Below, piece after piece: positions 35,574 to 44,080 of a DNA stretch of 64,000 nucleotides (positions within the stretch are counted from its first letter, which is position 1; every line of letters begins with the position of its first letter). The position numbers were made by a program, and so were the translations under genes. Origin of the DNA: Brevibacterium limosum. Lineage in GTDB: Bacteria; Actinomycetota; Actinomycetes; Actinomycetales; Brevibacteriaceae. Location: positions 434,001 through 498,000 of the forward strand of contig NZ_CP050154.1 in NCBI RefSeq assembly GCF_011617705.1, given 5' to 3'. Under the pieces are notes generated by a model. That model did not search any database. It saw only the letters and a list, made by a program, of their open reading frames with translations, and had not been told where the DNA came from.

Positions 35574-36449
35574 GTGAACGAGAAAGAGAAGGTTCGACAG
35601 GTCGCCGACAGCGCTGATACGGCGGCTCAAGAAGTCGCGGACAGCCGCTGGTTCGAGCGGGTGGCCCGTGCCGGCTTCATTGCCAACGGATTGGTACACG
35701 CCATCCTCGGTGCGACCGCTGTGACGATCGGGCTCGGTCAGGGCGGGGGAGAAGCCGATCAGGTCGGTGCCGTCGGACAGATCGCTTCGCAGCCCTTCGG
35801 CATGGTGCTGATCATCATCTGCTTCCTCGGCTGTGCACTGATGGCGTTGTGGTGTCTGGTCAACGCGTTCTTCGGCTCGGCATCGCTGCGTGGTGCGGGG
35901 ACCCGGGATCCGCAGGAGAAACAGGGGCGGAGGCAGTGGATCGATTTCTTCACAATGGTCGGTTCTGCCGTCGCCTATGTGGTGGTTGCTGCGACCTTCT
36001 CCCAGTTCGTCTTCGGAGGGGGAGCGGACTCGGGCAAGACGAGCTCACAGGCCTCGACGACCGTGGCGAAATCACCGGGTGGACTGTATGTCCTCATGGC
36101 CGTCGGCGCAGTGATTGCGATCATCGGCATCGCCTTCTGCATCAACGGTCTGCGACGGAAGTGGAAAGAGGAGCTGCGTCGGCCACACAGCGCGATCACT
36201 CGTTTCCTCGTCGGATTCACCGGTGTCGTCGGGTATCTGGGCAAAGGTGCGACCCTGCTGTCGGTAGGCATCCTCATTGTGATGTCGGCGGCGACCGGAG
36301 ACCCGGAGGAGTTCACCGGGATCGACGGTGCGCTCAAGGGAATGCGCGATCAGCCCTTCGGGCCGTACCTGCTGCTGGCCGTGGGTCTCGGTCTGCTCCT
36401 CTACGGAGTCTTCCTCGCTCTGCGAGCGAGGTACGACCGCATGAAGTGA
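35574..36449 (+). CDS. DUF1206 membrane protein
   Basis: A 291-residue integral membrane protein of unknown function. It has six hydrophobic segments in three two-helix modules, each beginning with an aromatic/basic lead (WFERVARAGFIANGLVHAIL, then the helices near 110-150 and 200-270). This threefold repeat is the hallmark of DUF1206. The GTG at 35574 (VNEKEKV) is preferred to the upstream ATG because the 12 extra residues look unrelated. No good Shine-Dalgarno is visible, so the start is uncertain. Confidence 0.8.
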   Translation: MNEKEKVRQVADSADTAAQEVADSRWFERVARAGFIANGLVHAILGATAVTIGLGQGGGEADQVGAVGQIASQPFGMVLIIICFLGCALMALWCLVNAFFGSASLRGAGTRDPQEKQGRRQWIDFFTMVGSAVAYVVVAATFSQFVFGGGADSGKTSSQASTTVAKSPGGLYVLMAVGAVIAIIGIAFCINGLRRKWKEELRRPHSAITRFLVGFTGVVGYLGKGATLLSVGILIVMSAATGDPEEFTGIDGALKGMRDQPFGPYLLLAVGLGLLLYGVFLALRARYDRMK

Positions 36450-36480
36450 GCGGTCTGCTGCCTTCCCTCGTGGCGAATAG

Positions 36481-36516
36481 AAGAAGAGCGCGAACCCGAT
36501 CGGGTTCGCGCTCTTC
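36481..36516. terminator. 36-bp perfect palindromic terminator
   Basis: AGAAGAGCGCGAACCCGA and its exact complement meet without a spacer, between convergent DUF1206 and LPXTG genes. Its GCGCGAACC/GGTTCGCGC core also occurs in the hspR terminator. Confidence 0.8.
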
Positions 36517-36561
36517 TGTGCCTCACGCCCCACTCGGGCGATCGCGCTCAGTTAGTCGCTA

Positions 36562-37917
36562 TCAGATGTCAGCGGGATCCTGGGCGGCCTTCTTGCGGCG
36601 CCTGGTCAGTGCGACAGCGACCCCACCGATGAGGAGGAGGCCCGCGCCGCCGACGAGGCCGGTCAACTCGGTACCGGTGCGGGGCAGGTCGCCGCCGTTG
36701 CCGGCATCTCCGTTGTCGCCGTCGTCGTTTCCGCCGTTGCCATCTTCATTGCCGTCGCCGCCACCGGCGTTCGGGTCCTTCTCGACCGAGAAATCACCGG
36801 TCAGTTCGTCATCGCCGCAGGTGACGGTCACATCGTAGTCGCCGATGTAGGCCGAGGCGTTGGAGGCGCTGGTGCCGTAGACGTTGACGTTGGCCTTGCC
36901 CTCGTCGTCAGCCTGGACGGTCTTGTCGAAGGCGGTGACGTTCGACTCGCCCTCGGGGTTGACGAGGAAGCGGACGTCTTCACCGGGCTCGCAGTTCTCG
37001 ACGGCGAGAGTGACGCCCTTGTCTTCCTTGACGAAGTCAGCAGGTGTGATGGTCTCGGGGGAGACGGTCAGCTTGGCTTCTTCAGCAGGAGTGGTGGGCT
37101 CTTCGGCCTCGTCTTCGGTGATGGTGAAGTCCTGAGCCGGGGAGTTGGTCTCGGACTCCTGGTCGACACCCCAGATGGCGTAGTCGCCGGCCGGGAGCTC
37201 GCCTTCACCGTCGAACTTCAGGGTTGCGGAGACCTTTCCGTCTTCGTCGGCCTCGACTTCGAGGGTGGCGAAAGCCGACTGCGCGCCTCCGCCTACGACG
37301 GTGACCTTGCCTCCGGGGGTGAAGCCCTCACCGGTGACGTTGATGCCGTTCTTGTTGAAGTCGGTCTGCGAGATCTCATCGGTGTTGAGCGAGACCTTCG
37401 GGTCGGCGGCGGGGGCCTCGGGCTCGTCGGCTTCGCCCTCAGTGACGCTGAAGGTCGTGTTGTACGTTTCGCTCTCGTCAGCAACGTTCGTGACGGTGAC
37501 CTTGTAGTCTCCGACGAATGCCGGGTTTGCCTCGCCGACGGCTTCGACTCCGTCTTCGAAGGCACCGTCTGCATCGGTTGTGACAGTTGTTTCGAAGACG
37601 TTGACGTTCTGCCCACTGGCAGGTTCAACGGTCATCGAGTATTCGGTGTCTGCTTCGAGACCAGCCCCAGCGATGCCAACGCCGTTCTCGGCGAATTCGT
37701 CGACGGTGACGCTCGTAGCCGACACTGCAATTTCGCCAGCATGCGCGGTGACTCCTTGTGCAGCGGCCTCCTGGAGCTGAACAGGGGACTTGGCGGCAGG
37801 CGATGCACCGGGCTGCTGAGTTGCCGAGGAGGGAGCCTCGGGTGCAGCGATGACTGGGGATGCGGCCAGGCCGGTGATGGCGATGGCCACCGCGGGGGCG
37901 AGGGCGAGCTTCTTCAT
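36562..37917 (-). CDS. LPXTG-anchored surface protein with repeated Ig-like domains (paralogue 1)
   Basis: A 451-residue wall protein. A Sec signal (MKKLALAPAVAIAITGLAAS) ends near residue 24. Three or four domains of about 90 residues follow, each with a pattern like ISQTDFNKNGINVTGEGFTP or ENCEPGEDVRFLV, separated by acidic linkers. A Gly/Asn/Asp-rich stalk leads to the sortase site LPRTG, a membrane helix and the basic tail RRRKK. Its middle domain is encoded by a block almost identical to part of paralogue 2. Likely role: surface display or adhesion; ligand unknown. Confidence 0.92.
   Translation of the reverse strand: MKKLALAPAVAIAITGLAASPVIAAPEAPSSATQQPGASPAAKSPVQLQEAAAQGVTAHAGEIAVSATSVTVDEFAENGVGIAGAGLEADTEYSMTVEPASGQNVNVFETTVTTDADGAFEDGVEAVGEANPAFVGDYKVTVTNVADESETYNTTFSVTEGEADEPEAPAADPKVSLNTDEISQTDFNKNGINVTGEGFTPGGKVTVVGGGAQSAFATLEVEADEDGKVSATLKFDGEGELPAGDYAIWGVDQESETNSPAQDFTITEDEAEEPTTPAEEAKLTVSPETITPADFVKEDKGVTLAVENCEPGEDVRFLVNPEGESNVTAFDKTVQADDEGKANVNVYGTSASNASAYIGDYDVTVTCGDDELTGDFSVEKDPNAGGGDGNEDGNGGNDDGDNGDAGNGGDLPRTGTELTGLVGGAGLLLIGGVAVALTRRRKKAAQDPADI
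37111..37405. repeat. 295-bp near-identical block, copy A
   Basis: Matches 39288-39582 over 295 bp. Reading both by eye I see one difference (GTCTGCGAGA here, GTCTGTGAGA there). It encodes one complete domain of the LPXTG protein. Synonymous sites are also identical, which means recent duplication or gene conversion. Confidence 0.92.
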
Positions 37918-38001
37918 GTATTTCCTTAGAAAATTACAGCTGGGTGTGAAGTATTACGAATGTAACAGTAATGCAACATTCACCACACACATAGTTGTGG
38001 T

Positions 38002-38013
38002 CGTTTTGTTCAG
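38002..38013 (-). promoter_or_regulatory. Shared upstream element of the LPXTG genes, copy 1
   Basis: Minus-strand CTGAACAAAACG, 85 bp before the start of paralogue 1. The same 12-mer lies 83 bp before paralogue 2, while surrounding sequence differs. Confidence 0.5.
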
Positions 38014-38090
38014 CACTGAGTTCGGACTAGTCGCAGAGTTCATTCTCCGTTCACGATGAACGGTCGTTTCGGCGCGAACATCAGAACAGG

Positions 38091-38128
38091 AGGAGGGGCG
38101 GCTCAGCGTGTGCTGAGCCGCCCCTCCT
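38091..38128 (-). terminator. Terminator downstream of LPXTG paralogue 2
   Basis: Arms AGGAGGGGCGGCTCAG and CTGAGCCGCCCCTCCT (16 bp, perfect) around CGTGTG, 31 bp after the stop at 38160. Confidence 0.85.
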
Positions 38129-38159
38129 CTGCTGATCCAGACTGTCCGCCTGCCTCAGA

Positions 38160-40346
38160 TCAGAAGCTCGTCGGAGCCTGTCCGAACTTGTTCTTGCGGC
38201 CGGTCAATGCGATCGCGGCACCACCGACGAGGAGGAGCAGGGCTCCCGTCGTCAGCCCACCGAGGTCGGCACCGGTGCGAGGCAGCTGGCTGCCGTCGTC
38301 TCCGCCGTTTCCGCTGTCTCCGCCGTTGCCGTCGTCGCCACCACCCTTGGCGCCTGCGGTGACCTTGAAGGAGTCCTTCATCGTGTCATCGCCGCAGGTA
38401 GCCGTCGCGGTGTATGCGCCGACATAGGCCGAGACGTCGGACGAAGTACCGAAGACGTTGACGGAAGCATTTCCTTCGTCATCAGCCTTGACGGTGTTTT
38501 CGTACGCCGTGACGTTGATGCCCTTCGGGTTGACCTCGAAGTGGACATCTGCGCCGGGCTCGCAGTTTTCGACGGCGAGGGTGACGCCCTTCTTCTCGTT
38601 GGCGAAGTCCGCGGCCTCGATCGTCTTCGGAGAGACCTTGAAGGTCGCCTCGGCGGGAGCCTCGGTCTCATCTTCGTCGACGACGTTGATGTTGCCGTTG
38701 AGAGTCTCCGACTTGGTGCCTTCACGGTCGATGGTGACGGTGAACGGAACCTTGCCTACCTCGAGGCTTGCGGGGTTGCCCTCGTACCAGAGGTGGAGCT
38801 TGTAGTCGCCGTCGGCATCCGCGGTCTCGGACTTCCCGGTGAGGGAATCGGTGATCTTGTCACCGTTCTTCACGCCGGAGACGGTGACGGTGACGCCCTT
38901 GTCCTTGTTGGCGAGGTCCTCGGCGGAGATCTCCTTGGGGTCGACCTTGAGCGAGGCGTCGATCGGTTCGACGGCGTCGTCTTCGGTGACGGTGATTTCG
39001 ACCGCATCAGTCGTATCGCCAGTCGAGTCATCGACGAAGGTCAGCGCGTACTTGCCGGCCTCGAGCGACTCGGGTGCAACTACGGCACCTTCGACGTTGC
39101 CGTCTTCGTCAGCGCGGAGTTCTTCGGCCTGAGGTGCGGCAGCGCGCTGCGCCGAGACGGCCTCGCCCTTGACGCTGATGGTCCCGTCAGGGGTGAACCC
39201 GGACCCGCTGAACTTCAGCCCGTCCTTCTTGAAGTCGTCGAGGGAGATCTCCTTCGAGTCGACCTTGACAGTCGGGTCGACTTCCGAGTCTTCGGTGATG
39301 GTGAAGTCCTGAGCCGGGGAGTTGGTCTCGGACTCCTGGTCGACACCCCAGATGGCGTAGTCGCCGGCCGGGAGCTCGCCTTCACCGTCGAACTTCAGGG
39401 TTGCGGAGACCTTTCCGTCTTCGTCGGCCTCGACTTCGAGGGTGGCGAAAGCCGACTGCGCGCCTCCGCCTACGACGGTGACCTTGCCTCCGGGGGTGAA
39501 GCCCTCACCGGTGACGTTGATGCCGTTCTTGTTGAAGTCGGTCTGTGAGATCTCATCGGTGTTGAGCGAGACCTTCGGGTCGACCTCGGGAGCCGCGTAC
39601 GGGCTGTACGAGAACGTGGTCGTATCCGTTGCTGTCGGTGCGTTCGCGCGCTGCACCTGGACAGCGAGGCTCTGCTTGCCCGAAGTGAGCGACTCTGCGT
39701 CCTCGGCGGAGTGCAGCCTGAGAGTGGCGGTCGAACCCTGAGCGGTTGCCGACGGACCCGTCAGGCCGGACTTCGCCGAGACCTTGTCGCCCTTCTCGAG
39801 GCCGGCGACCTTGACCGTCACGCCGTCTTCGGCGAGCTCTTCGGCGGTGACCTCACCGGAGGTCACCTGCACCGAAGCGTTGATCGGATTGGCCTTGTCC
39901 TCGGACTTGTCATCGTCCTTGGCATTCTTGTCCTCGTCCTTAGGGGCAGGGGCGGGCTTCGGATCGACCTTCTTCGGCGGCTTCTCGGCGTCGTCCTTCT
40001 TGTCCGCCTTCTTCTTGTCTGCGGCGGCCTTCTTCGCGGCCTCAGCCTTTTCCTTGGCCTTCTTTTCAGCCTCTGCCTTCTCTGCAGCCGCCTTCTTCTC
40101 GGCCTCAGCCTTCTCAGCTGCGGCCTTTTCGGCCGCCTTCTTCTCGGCCTCAGCCTTCTCAGCTGCGGCCTTTTCGGCCGCCTTCTTCTCGGCCTCTTCC
40201 TTCTCGGCCTTCTCAGCTTCGGCCTTCTTCTGCTCGGCCTTCGTGGGTGCCGACTGGGAGGAGGGGGATTCCGCGGCGGCGACCGGGCTCGCGACAAGCC
40301 CGGTGAACGCGAGCGCGACTGCCGGCGCGAGGATGATCTTCTTCAT
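38160..40346 (-). CDS. LPXTG-anchored surface protein with Lys/Glu/Ala coiled coil (paralogue 2)
   Basis: A 728-residue wall protein. A signal peptide (MKKIILAPAVALAFTGLVAS) is followed by a highly charged AEKAEAEKKAAEKAA-type helix (about residues 35-125), then a Pro/Lys/Asp linker. About five Ig-like domains follow, one of them the duplicated DPKVSLNTDEISQTDFNKNG unit. The C-terminus has LPRTG, a hydrophobic helix and GRKNKFG. The charged helix could span or contact the wall. It lies directly upstream of paralogue 1 in the same direction, but each has its own promoter region and this one its own terminator. Confidence 0.92.
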   Translation of the reverse strand: MKKIILAPAVALAFTGLVASPVAAAESPSSQSAPTKAEQKKAEAEKAEKEEAEKKAAEKAAAEKAEAEKKAAEKAAAEKAEAEKKAAAEKAEAEKKAKEKAEAAKKAAADKKKADKKDDAEKPPKKVDPKPAPAPKDEDKNAKDDDKSEDKANPINASVQVTSGEVTAEELAEDGVTVKVAGLEKGDKVSAKSGLTGPSATAQGSTATLRLHSAEDAESLTSGKQSLAVQVQRANAPTATDTTTFSYSPYAAPEVDPKVSLNTDEISQTDFNKNGINVTGEGFTPGGKVTVVGGGAQSAFATLEVEADEDGKVSATLKFDGEGELPAGDYAIWGVDQESETNSPAQDFTITEDSEVDPTVKVDSKEISLDDFKKDGLKFSGSGFTPDGTISVKGEAVSAQRAAAPQAEELRADEDGNVEGAVVAPESLEAGKYALTFVDDSTGDTTDAVEITVTEDDAVEPIDASLKVDPKEISAEDLANKDKGVTVTVSGVKNGDKITDSLTGKSETADADGDYKLHLWYEGNPASLEVGKVPFTVTIDREGTKSETLNGNINVVDEDETEAPAEATFKVSPKTIEAADFANEKKGVTLAVENCEPGADVHFEVNPKGINVTAYENTVKADDEGNASVNVFGTSSDVSAYVGAYTATATCGDDTMKDSFKVTAGAKGGGDDGNGGDSGNGGDDGSQLPRTGADLGGLTTGALLLLVGGAAIALTGRKNKFGQAPTSF
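39288..39582. repeat. 295-bp near-identical block, copy B
   Basis: Partner of 37111-37405, in the same orientation, 2,177 bp apart. The ends coincide with the domain boundary (start of the DPKVSLNTDE unit to the end of FTITED). Confidence 0.92.
40096..40195. repeat. 45-bp in-frame tandem repeat (about 2.2 copies)
   Basis: A 45-base unit starting TTCTCGGCCTCAGCC repeats exactly at 40096 and 40141. It encodes a 15-residue AEKAEAEKKAAEKAA step of the coiled coil. Copy number could vary by slippage between strains. Confidence 0.8.
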
Positions 40347-40428
40347 TGGAGTGCCTTCAATCTCTGTGACGAGGGGTGTGATACGGCACTCATCCTAGGT
40401 TCTAAGGGTTTTCCAAACTATTTCTGTA

Positions 40429-40440
40429 CGTTTTGTTCAG
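40429..40440 (-). promoter_or_regulatory. Shared upstream element of the LPXTG genes, copy 2
   Basis: Minus-strand CTGAACAAAACG, 83 bp before the start at 40346; see copy 1. The remaining intergenic bases to 40568 show no gene. Confidence 0.5.
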
Positions 40441-40568
40441 GTTTAGATGCTGTAACGCTTAGATGAATTCCTTTAACCGTTTCGTGACCTACTCGACGGT
40501 AAAAGGTTGACTGTCGGGGCCGCCTCGGTGAGGGGGAGCGGCGGCTGTGGGAACTCAGCGGTTTCGCC

Positions 40569-41684
40569 CTAGACCGGCCAGGCCTCGGCGCGGATCTGCT
40601 TGCGCTGTTCGACGGTGGGCACACGGACGGTCAGAGCCGAAGGATCGACCTCCATCTCGAGGTAGGACGACTGTCCCAGGGGATCCCCGTCGATCTGGAT
40701 ATCAACCTCGTCACCGGCTTCGATGACGACCTTTCGGCACTTCCGGATGTTCGTGTGCAGTCCGCGTGAGGCCCGGCGCCCGGCGATCGATGCGAGCACG
40801 CCGACCCACTGTCCGAGGTTCTTCGGGCTGACGATAAGCACGTCGAGCATGCCATCGTCGATGACCGCCTGCGGCAGCAGCTGGATGCCGCCCTGCAGTC
40901 GGCCGCAGTTGCCGCCGAGGACAGAGCGCACCCTCGCCGAGATCCGGTATTCGTCGTCGAACGTGACCTTGACATGACTGGGTTTGCCGGTGAGCTTGCG
41001 TGATCCCGCCTCGACATAGGCGAGCCATCCGAGGCGAGCCTTGAGGTCGTCGCTCGTGTCGGCCATGACCGCGGCATCGAATCCGAGTCCGGTCATCACG
41101 GTGAAGATATGGGTGTCGCCGTCCGGGGCGGTCTTCGCCTTCCCCACGTCGATCTCCCGGTTTCGCCCCCACAGTGCGATCCGCAGAGCCCACTCGGTCT
41201 TGTCGAGGACGAGGTCGATGTTGCGGGCGAGCAGATTCCCGGTCCCCAACGGGACGATCCCCAGCGGAGTGGAGGTGCCCGCCAGCGCCGAGGCGACCGC
41301 GCGGATGGTGCCGTCCCCACCTGCGGCGATGACGACGTCGACCCCCTCGTCGAGGGCGCGGACCGCAGCCCCTTCGCCGGAGTCCTCACGGGTGGTTTCG
41401 ATCACGAGCGGAGGATTCCACCCTTCGAAACGGCAGATCGCCTCGGCGGTGGAGGCCAGGTTGTGCACATCGGTCTTGGTGGGATTGACGATAAGGGCGG
41501 CGCGATACCTGGCCGCGTCATTGACCACCTCGTCGGAGAGGTTCGCCGGGTGGTTGTAGTGCCGCACCCGGGCAAGGACGCGCCGCGCTCCGGTCCGGCG
41601 GCCGAGGAAGAACACGGCCGCGAGCACCACGAGGGCGCCGAGGATGATGATCCAGGTCATCACGGGATCCAGCTCGATGGTCAT
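40569..41684 (-). CDS. Diacylglycerol/lipid kinase family protein
   Basis: A 371-residue protein. One N-terminal membrane helix (MTWIIILGALVVLAAVFFLG) is followed by the DAGK catalytic domain with the nucleotide-binding AGGDGTIRAVASAL (about residues 120-135) and LPLGTGNLLARN-like GIVPLGTGNLLARN. The C-terminal lid domain includes GGIQLLPQAVIDDGMLDVLI. It probably phosphorylates diacylglycerol or a related lipid at the membrane. Divergent from serS. Confidence 0.9.
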   Translation of the reverse strand: MTIELDPVMTWIIILGALVVLAAVFFLGRRTGARRVLARVRHYNHPANLSDEVVNDAARYRAALIVNPTKTDVHNLASTAEAICRFEGWNPPLVIETTREDSGEGAAVRALDEGVDVVIAAGGDGTIRAVASALAGTSTPLGIVPLGTGNLLARNIDLVLDKTEWALRIALWGRNREIDVGKAKTAPDGDTHIFTVMTGLGFDAAVMADTSDDLKARLGWLAYVEAGSRKLTGKPSHVKVTFDDEYRISARVRSVLGGNCGRLQGGIQLLPQAVIDDGMLDVLIVSPKNLGQWVGVLASIAGRRASRGLHTNIRKCRKVVIEAGDEVDIQIDGDPLGQSSYLEMEVDPSALTVRVPTVEQRKQIRAEAWPV

Positions 41685-41765
41685 GGCCCAAATCTACAGT
41701 GCCCAAGTCGTGTGCAGGCTGAGCGCCGAATGTCGAAAACAAGCCCGGCCCGTTAAGCTGAGAGG

Positions 41766-43046
41766 GTGATCGATCTAGCGCTTCTCAGAGACAACCCGGC
41801 CCTGTTCAAGGCATCGCAGGAGGCTCGCGGGGCATCCGTCGAGCTCATCGACGAGGTCATCGCCGCCGATTCCGCTCGTCGTGCGGCCATCACCGCCTTC
41901 GAAGATGCACGTGCGGATCAGAAGTCCTTCTCCTCCCAGATCGCGAAGGCGGCGAAGGAAGACAAGCCGGCACTCATCGCCGAGGGCAAGGCGAAGTCCG
42001 AGGCCGTGAAGTCGCTGTCGGCGGAGTCCGAAGAAGCCGTTTTCGCCTTCGATCAGCTCGTGGCGAAGGTCCCGAACCTCATCATCGACGGCATCCCGTC
42101 CGGCGGCGAAGAGAACTTCGTGACGCTCAAAACCGTCGGCGAACCCCGCGACTTCACTCCGGACGGCTTCGAACCGCTCGACCATCTCGAGATCGGTGAG
42201 AAGCTGAAGGCCATCGACACCACCCGCGGCACGAAGGTCTCCGGTTCGCGCTTCCACTACCTCACCGGGTTCGGTGCCAAGCTCGAAATGGCTCTGCTCA
42301 ACCTCGCCCGCGACGTCGCCGAGGAGGCCGGGTTCAGCCCGACCATCACCCCGACCCTCGTGCGCCCCGAGGTCATGCGCGGCACCGGGTTTCTCGGTGA
42401 GCACGCCGATGAGGTCTACCGTCTCGAAGCCGACGACCTGTTCCTCGTCGGAACCTCCGAGGTGCCCCTGGCCGGCTACCACATGGACGAGATCATCGAC
42501 CTGTCCGACGGTCCTCTGCGCTACGCCGGAATCTCGTCCTGCTACCGCCGCGAGGCGGGCTCCTACGGCAAGGACACCCGCGGCATCATCCGCGTCCACC
42601 AGTTCCAGAAGGTCGAGATGTTCGCCTACGTCCCGGTCGAGGACGCCGAGGCCGAACACGAGCGGATGCTGTCTCTGCAGGAGAAGATGCTCGGACTGTG
42701 CGAGCTGCCCTACCGGGTCATCGATACCGCCGCCGGCGACCTCGGTGATTCGGCTGCCCGGAAGTTCGACTGCGAAGCCTGGGTGCCGACTCAGGGCACG
42801 TACCGCGAACTGACCTCGACGTCGAACTGCACGACTTTCCAGGCCCGTCGCCTGCAGATCCGCGAACGCCGTGACGGATCGACCCGCCCGGTGGCCACCC
42901 TCAACGGAACCATGGCCAACACTCGCTGGCTGGTGCCGATCCTGGAGAACCATCAGCAGGCGGACGGCTCGGTCACGGTGCCGGAGGCACTGCGGCCCTA
43001 CCTCGGCGGGATGACCGCACAGGGACCGGAGGGGCCGCGCTACTGA
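41766..43046 (+). CDS. serS: Seryl-tRNA synthetase
   Basis: A 426-residue class II aminoacyl-tRNA synthetase charging tRNA-Ser and tRNA-Sec. The N-terminal coiled-coil arm (residues 25-105) is followed by the catalytic core with motif 2 ([20 protein letters not shown]) and motif 3 ([20 protein letters not shown]). Length is typical. Starts with GTG after GAGAGG. A tRNA-Ser gene lies 8 kb downstream. Confidence 0.98.
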   Translation: MIDLALLRDNPALFKASQEARGASVELIDEVIAADSARRAAITAFEDARADQKSFSSQIAKAAKEDKPALIAEGKAKSEAVKSLSAESEEAVFAFDQLVAKVPNLIIDGIPSGGEENFVTLKTVGEPRDFTPDGFEPLDHLEIGEKLKAIDTTRGTKVSGSRFHYLTGFGAKLEMALLNLARDVAEEAGFSPTITPTLVRPEVMRGTGFLGEHADEVYRLEADDLFLVGTSEVPLAGYHMDEIIDLSDGPLRYAGISSCYRREAGSYGKDTRGIIRVHQFQKVEMFAYVPVEDAEAEHERMLSLQEKMLGLCELPYRVIDTAAGDLGDSAARKFDCEAWVPTQGTYRELTSTSNCTTFQARRLQIRERRDGSTRPVATLNGTMANTRWLVPILENHQQADGSVTVPEALRPYLGGMTAQGPEGPRY

Positions 43047-43169
43047 GACCGTGCCGGGTCGCGAAGCACTGACCGTTCGGTGGAACTCCGCGGAACTCGG
43101 TTCGGTTCGGTCGCCTCGGCGCCGGCGAGAACGACCACAGGAAAACTTACGCATACGTTGGGAGACACC

Positions 43170-44018
43170 TTGACCCCGCACCTGATCGCACTCGATGTCG
43201 ACGGCACGATCGTCGGTTACGACGGCTCCCTGTCGGAGTCGGTGAGGCAGGTGCTCGATCGGCTCGCCGGGGCGGGCCACCACCTCGTGATCTCCACCGG
43301 CCGTGCCCTGCCGGGTGCGCTCGAGGTCGTCCACGCGCTCGATCTCAAGCACGGGTACGTCGTGTGCTCGAACGGATCCGTCGTCGTGCGCCTCGACCCG
43401 GAGCTGCCATTGGGCTGGGAGCTGCACCATGTGGTGTCCTTCGACCCGAAGGATGCGCTTGAGCAGATGCACGCGGCGCTGCCCACGGCGCTGTTCCTCG
43501 TCGAGGATCCGGACCTGCACCGGTGGGCGTCCGGGCCGTTCCCGGCGGGGGAGCTCGCCGAATCCGATACTCTCGATATCGTCGACTTCGAAGAGCTGCT
43601 GACCAAGCGAGCCACCCGCATCGTAATGCGCGAGGTCAATGGCACTGCGGAAGAATTCGCGGCCGCCGTGGACTCGCTCGGACTGCACGAGGTCAGCTAT
43701 TCGGTGGGCTGGAGCAACTGGCTCGACATCGCCCCGGACGGGATCTCGAAGGCCAGTGGTCTGGAGAACGTGGCGAAGGAGCTCGGCGTCGACCATGCGC
43801 ACACAGTGGGTGCCGGGGACGGACTCAACGACCTCGAGATGATCGAATGGGTCGAACACGGAATCGTCATGGGCCAGTCGAAGGACGAACTCAAGGTGCT
43901 CGCGAGCGTGGTCACCGATTCGGTTGCCGACGACGGACTGGCCACCGCCCTCGTCGATTACTTCAACCTCGACGCTAGCCTGCTCAGCGCAGTGGGCTCC
44001 ACGAGCACCCGCCCCTGA
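43170..44018 (+). CDS. HAD-superfamily phosphatase, Cof type (1)
   Basis: A 282-residue cytosolic phosphatase. HAD motif I is LIALDVDGTI, motif II STGRAL, and motifs III/IV are KASGLENVAKE and VGAGDGLNDLEM. A type IIB cap lies between, as in Cof/YidA proteins acting on sugar phosphates or FMN-like substrates. I choose the TTG at 43170, preceded by GGGAG at five bases, because the longer frame from 43080 adds an unconserved leader. It follows serS by 123 bp. Confidence 0.87.
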   Translation: MTPHLIALDVDGTIVGYDGSLSESVRQVLDRLAGAGHHLVISTGRALPGALEVVHALDLKHGYVVCSNGSVVVRLDPELPLGWELHHVVSFDPKDALEQMHAALPTALFLVEDPDLHRWASGPFPAGELAESDTLDIVDFEELLTKRATRIVMREVNGTAEEFAAAVDSLGLHEVSYSVGWSNWLDIAPDGISKASGLENVAKELGVDHAHTVGAGDGLNDLEMIEWVEHGIVMGQSKDELKVLASVVTDSVADDGLATALVDYFNLDASLLSAVGSTSTRP

Positions 44019-44021
44019 TTA

Positions 44022-44077
44022 CTACCTGACGGCGGCCCAGCAACCTAGCGCGAGGTATCTGGGCCGCCGTCAGATAG
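44022..44077. repeat. 56-bp palindrome, family copy 3 (decayed)
   Basis: Same ends and centre as copies 1 and 2, but with unpaired changes (CCTAGCG, GAGGTATC, CAGATAG). It lies 3 bp after a HAD gene and 3 bp before the convergent HAD gene stop. Confidence 0.88.
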
Positions 44078-44080
44078 CAG

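Noticed and set aside
41775..43859. 694-residue minus-strand ORF across serS and a HAD gene
   Set aside because: Spans two convincing plus-strand genes and has no domain of its own.
18512..44077. 56-bp repeats as a CRISPR array
   Set aside because: Copies are kilobases apart, fully palindromic, and without spacers or cas genes.
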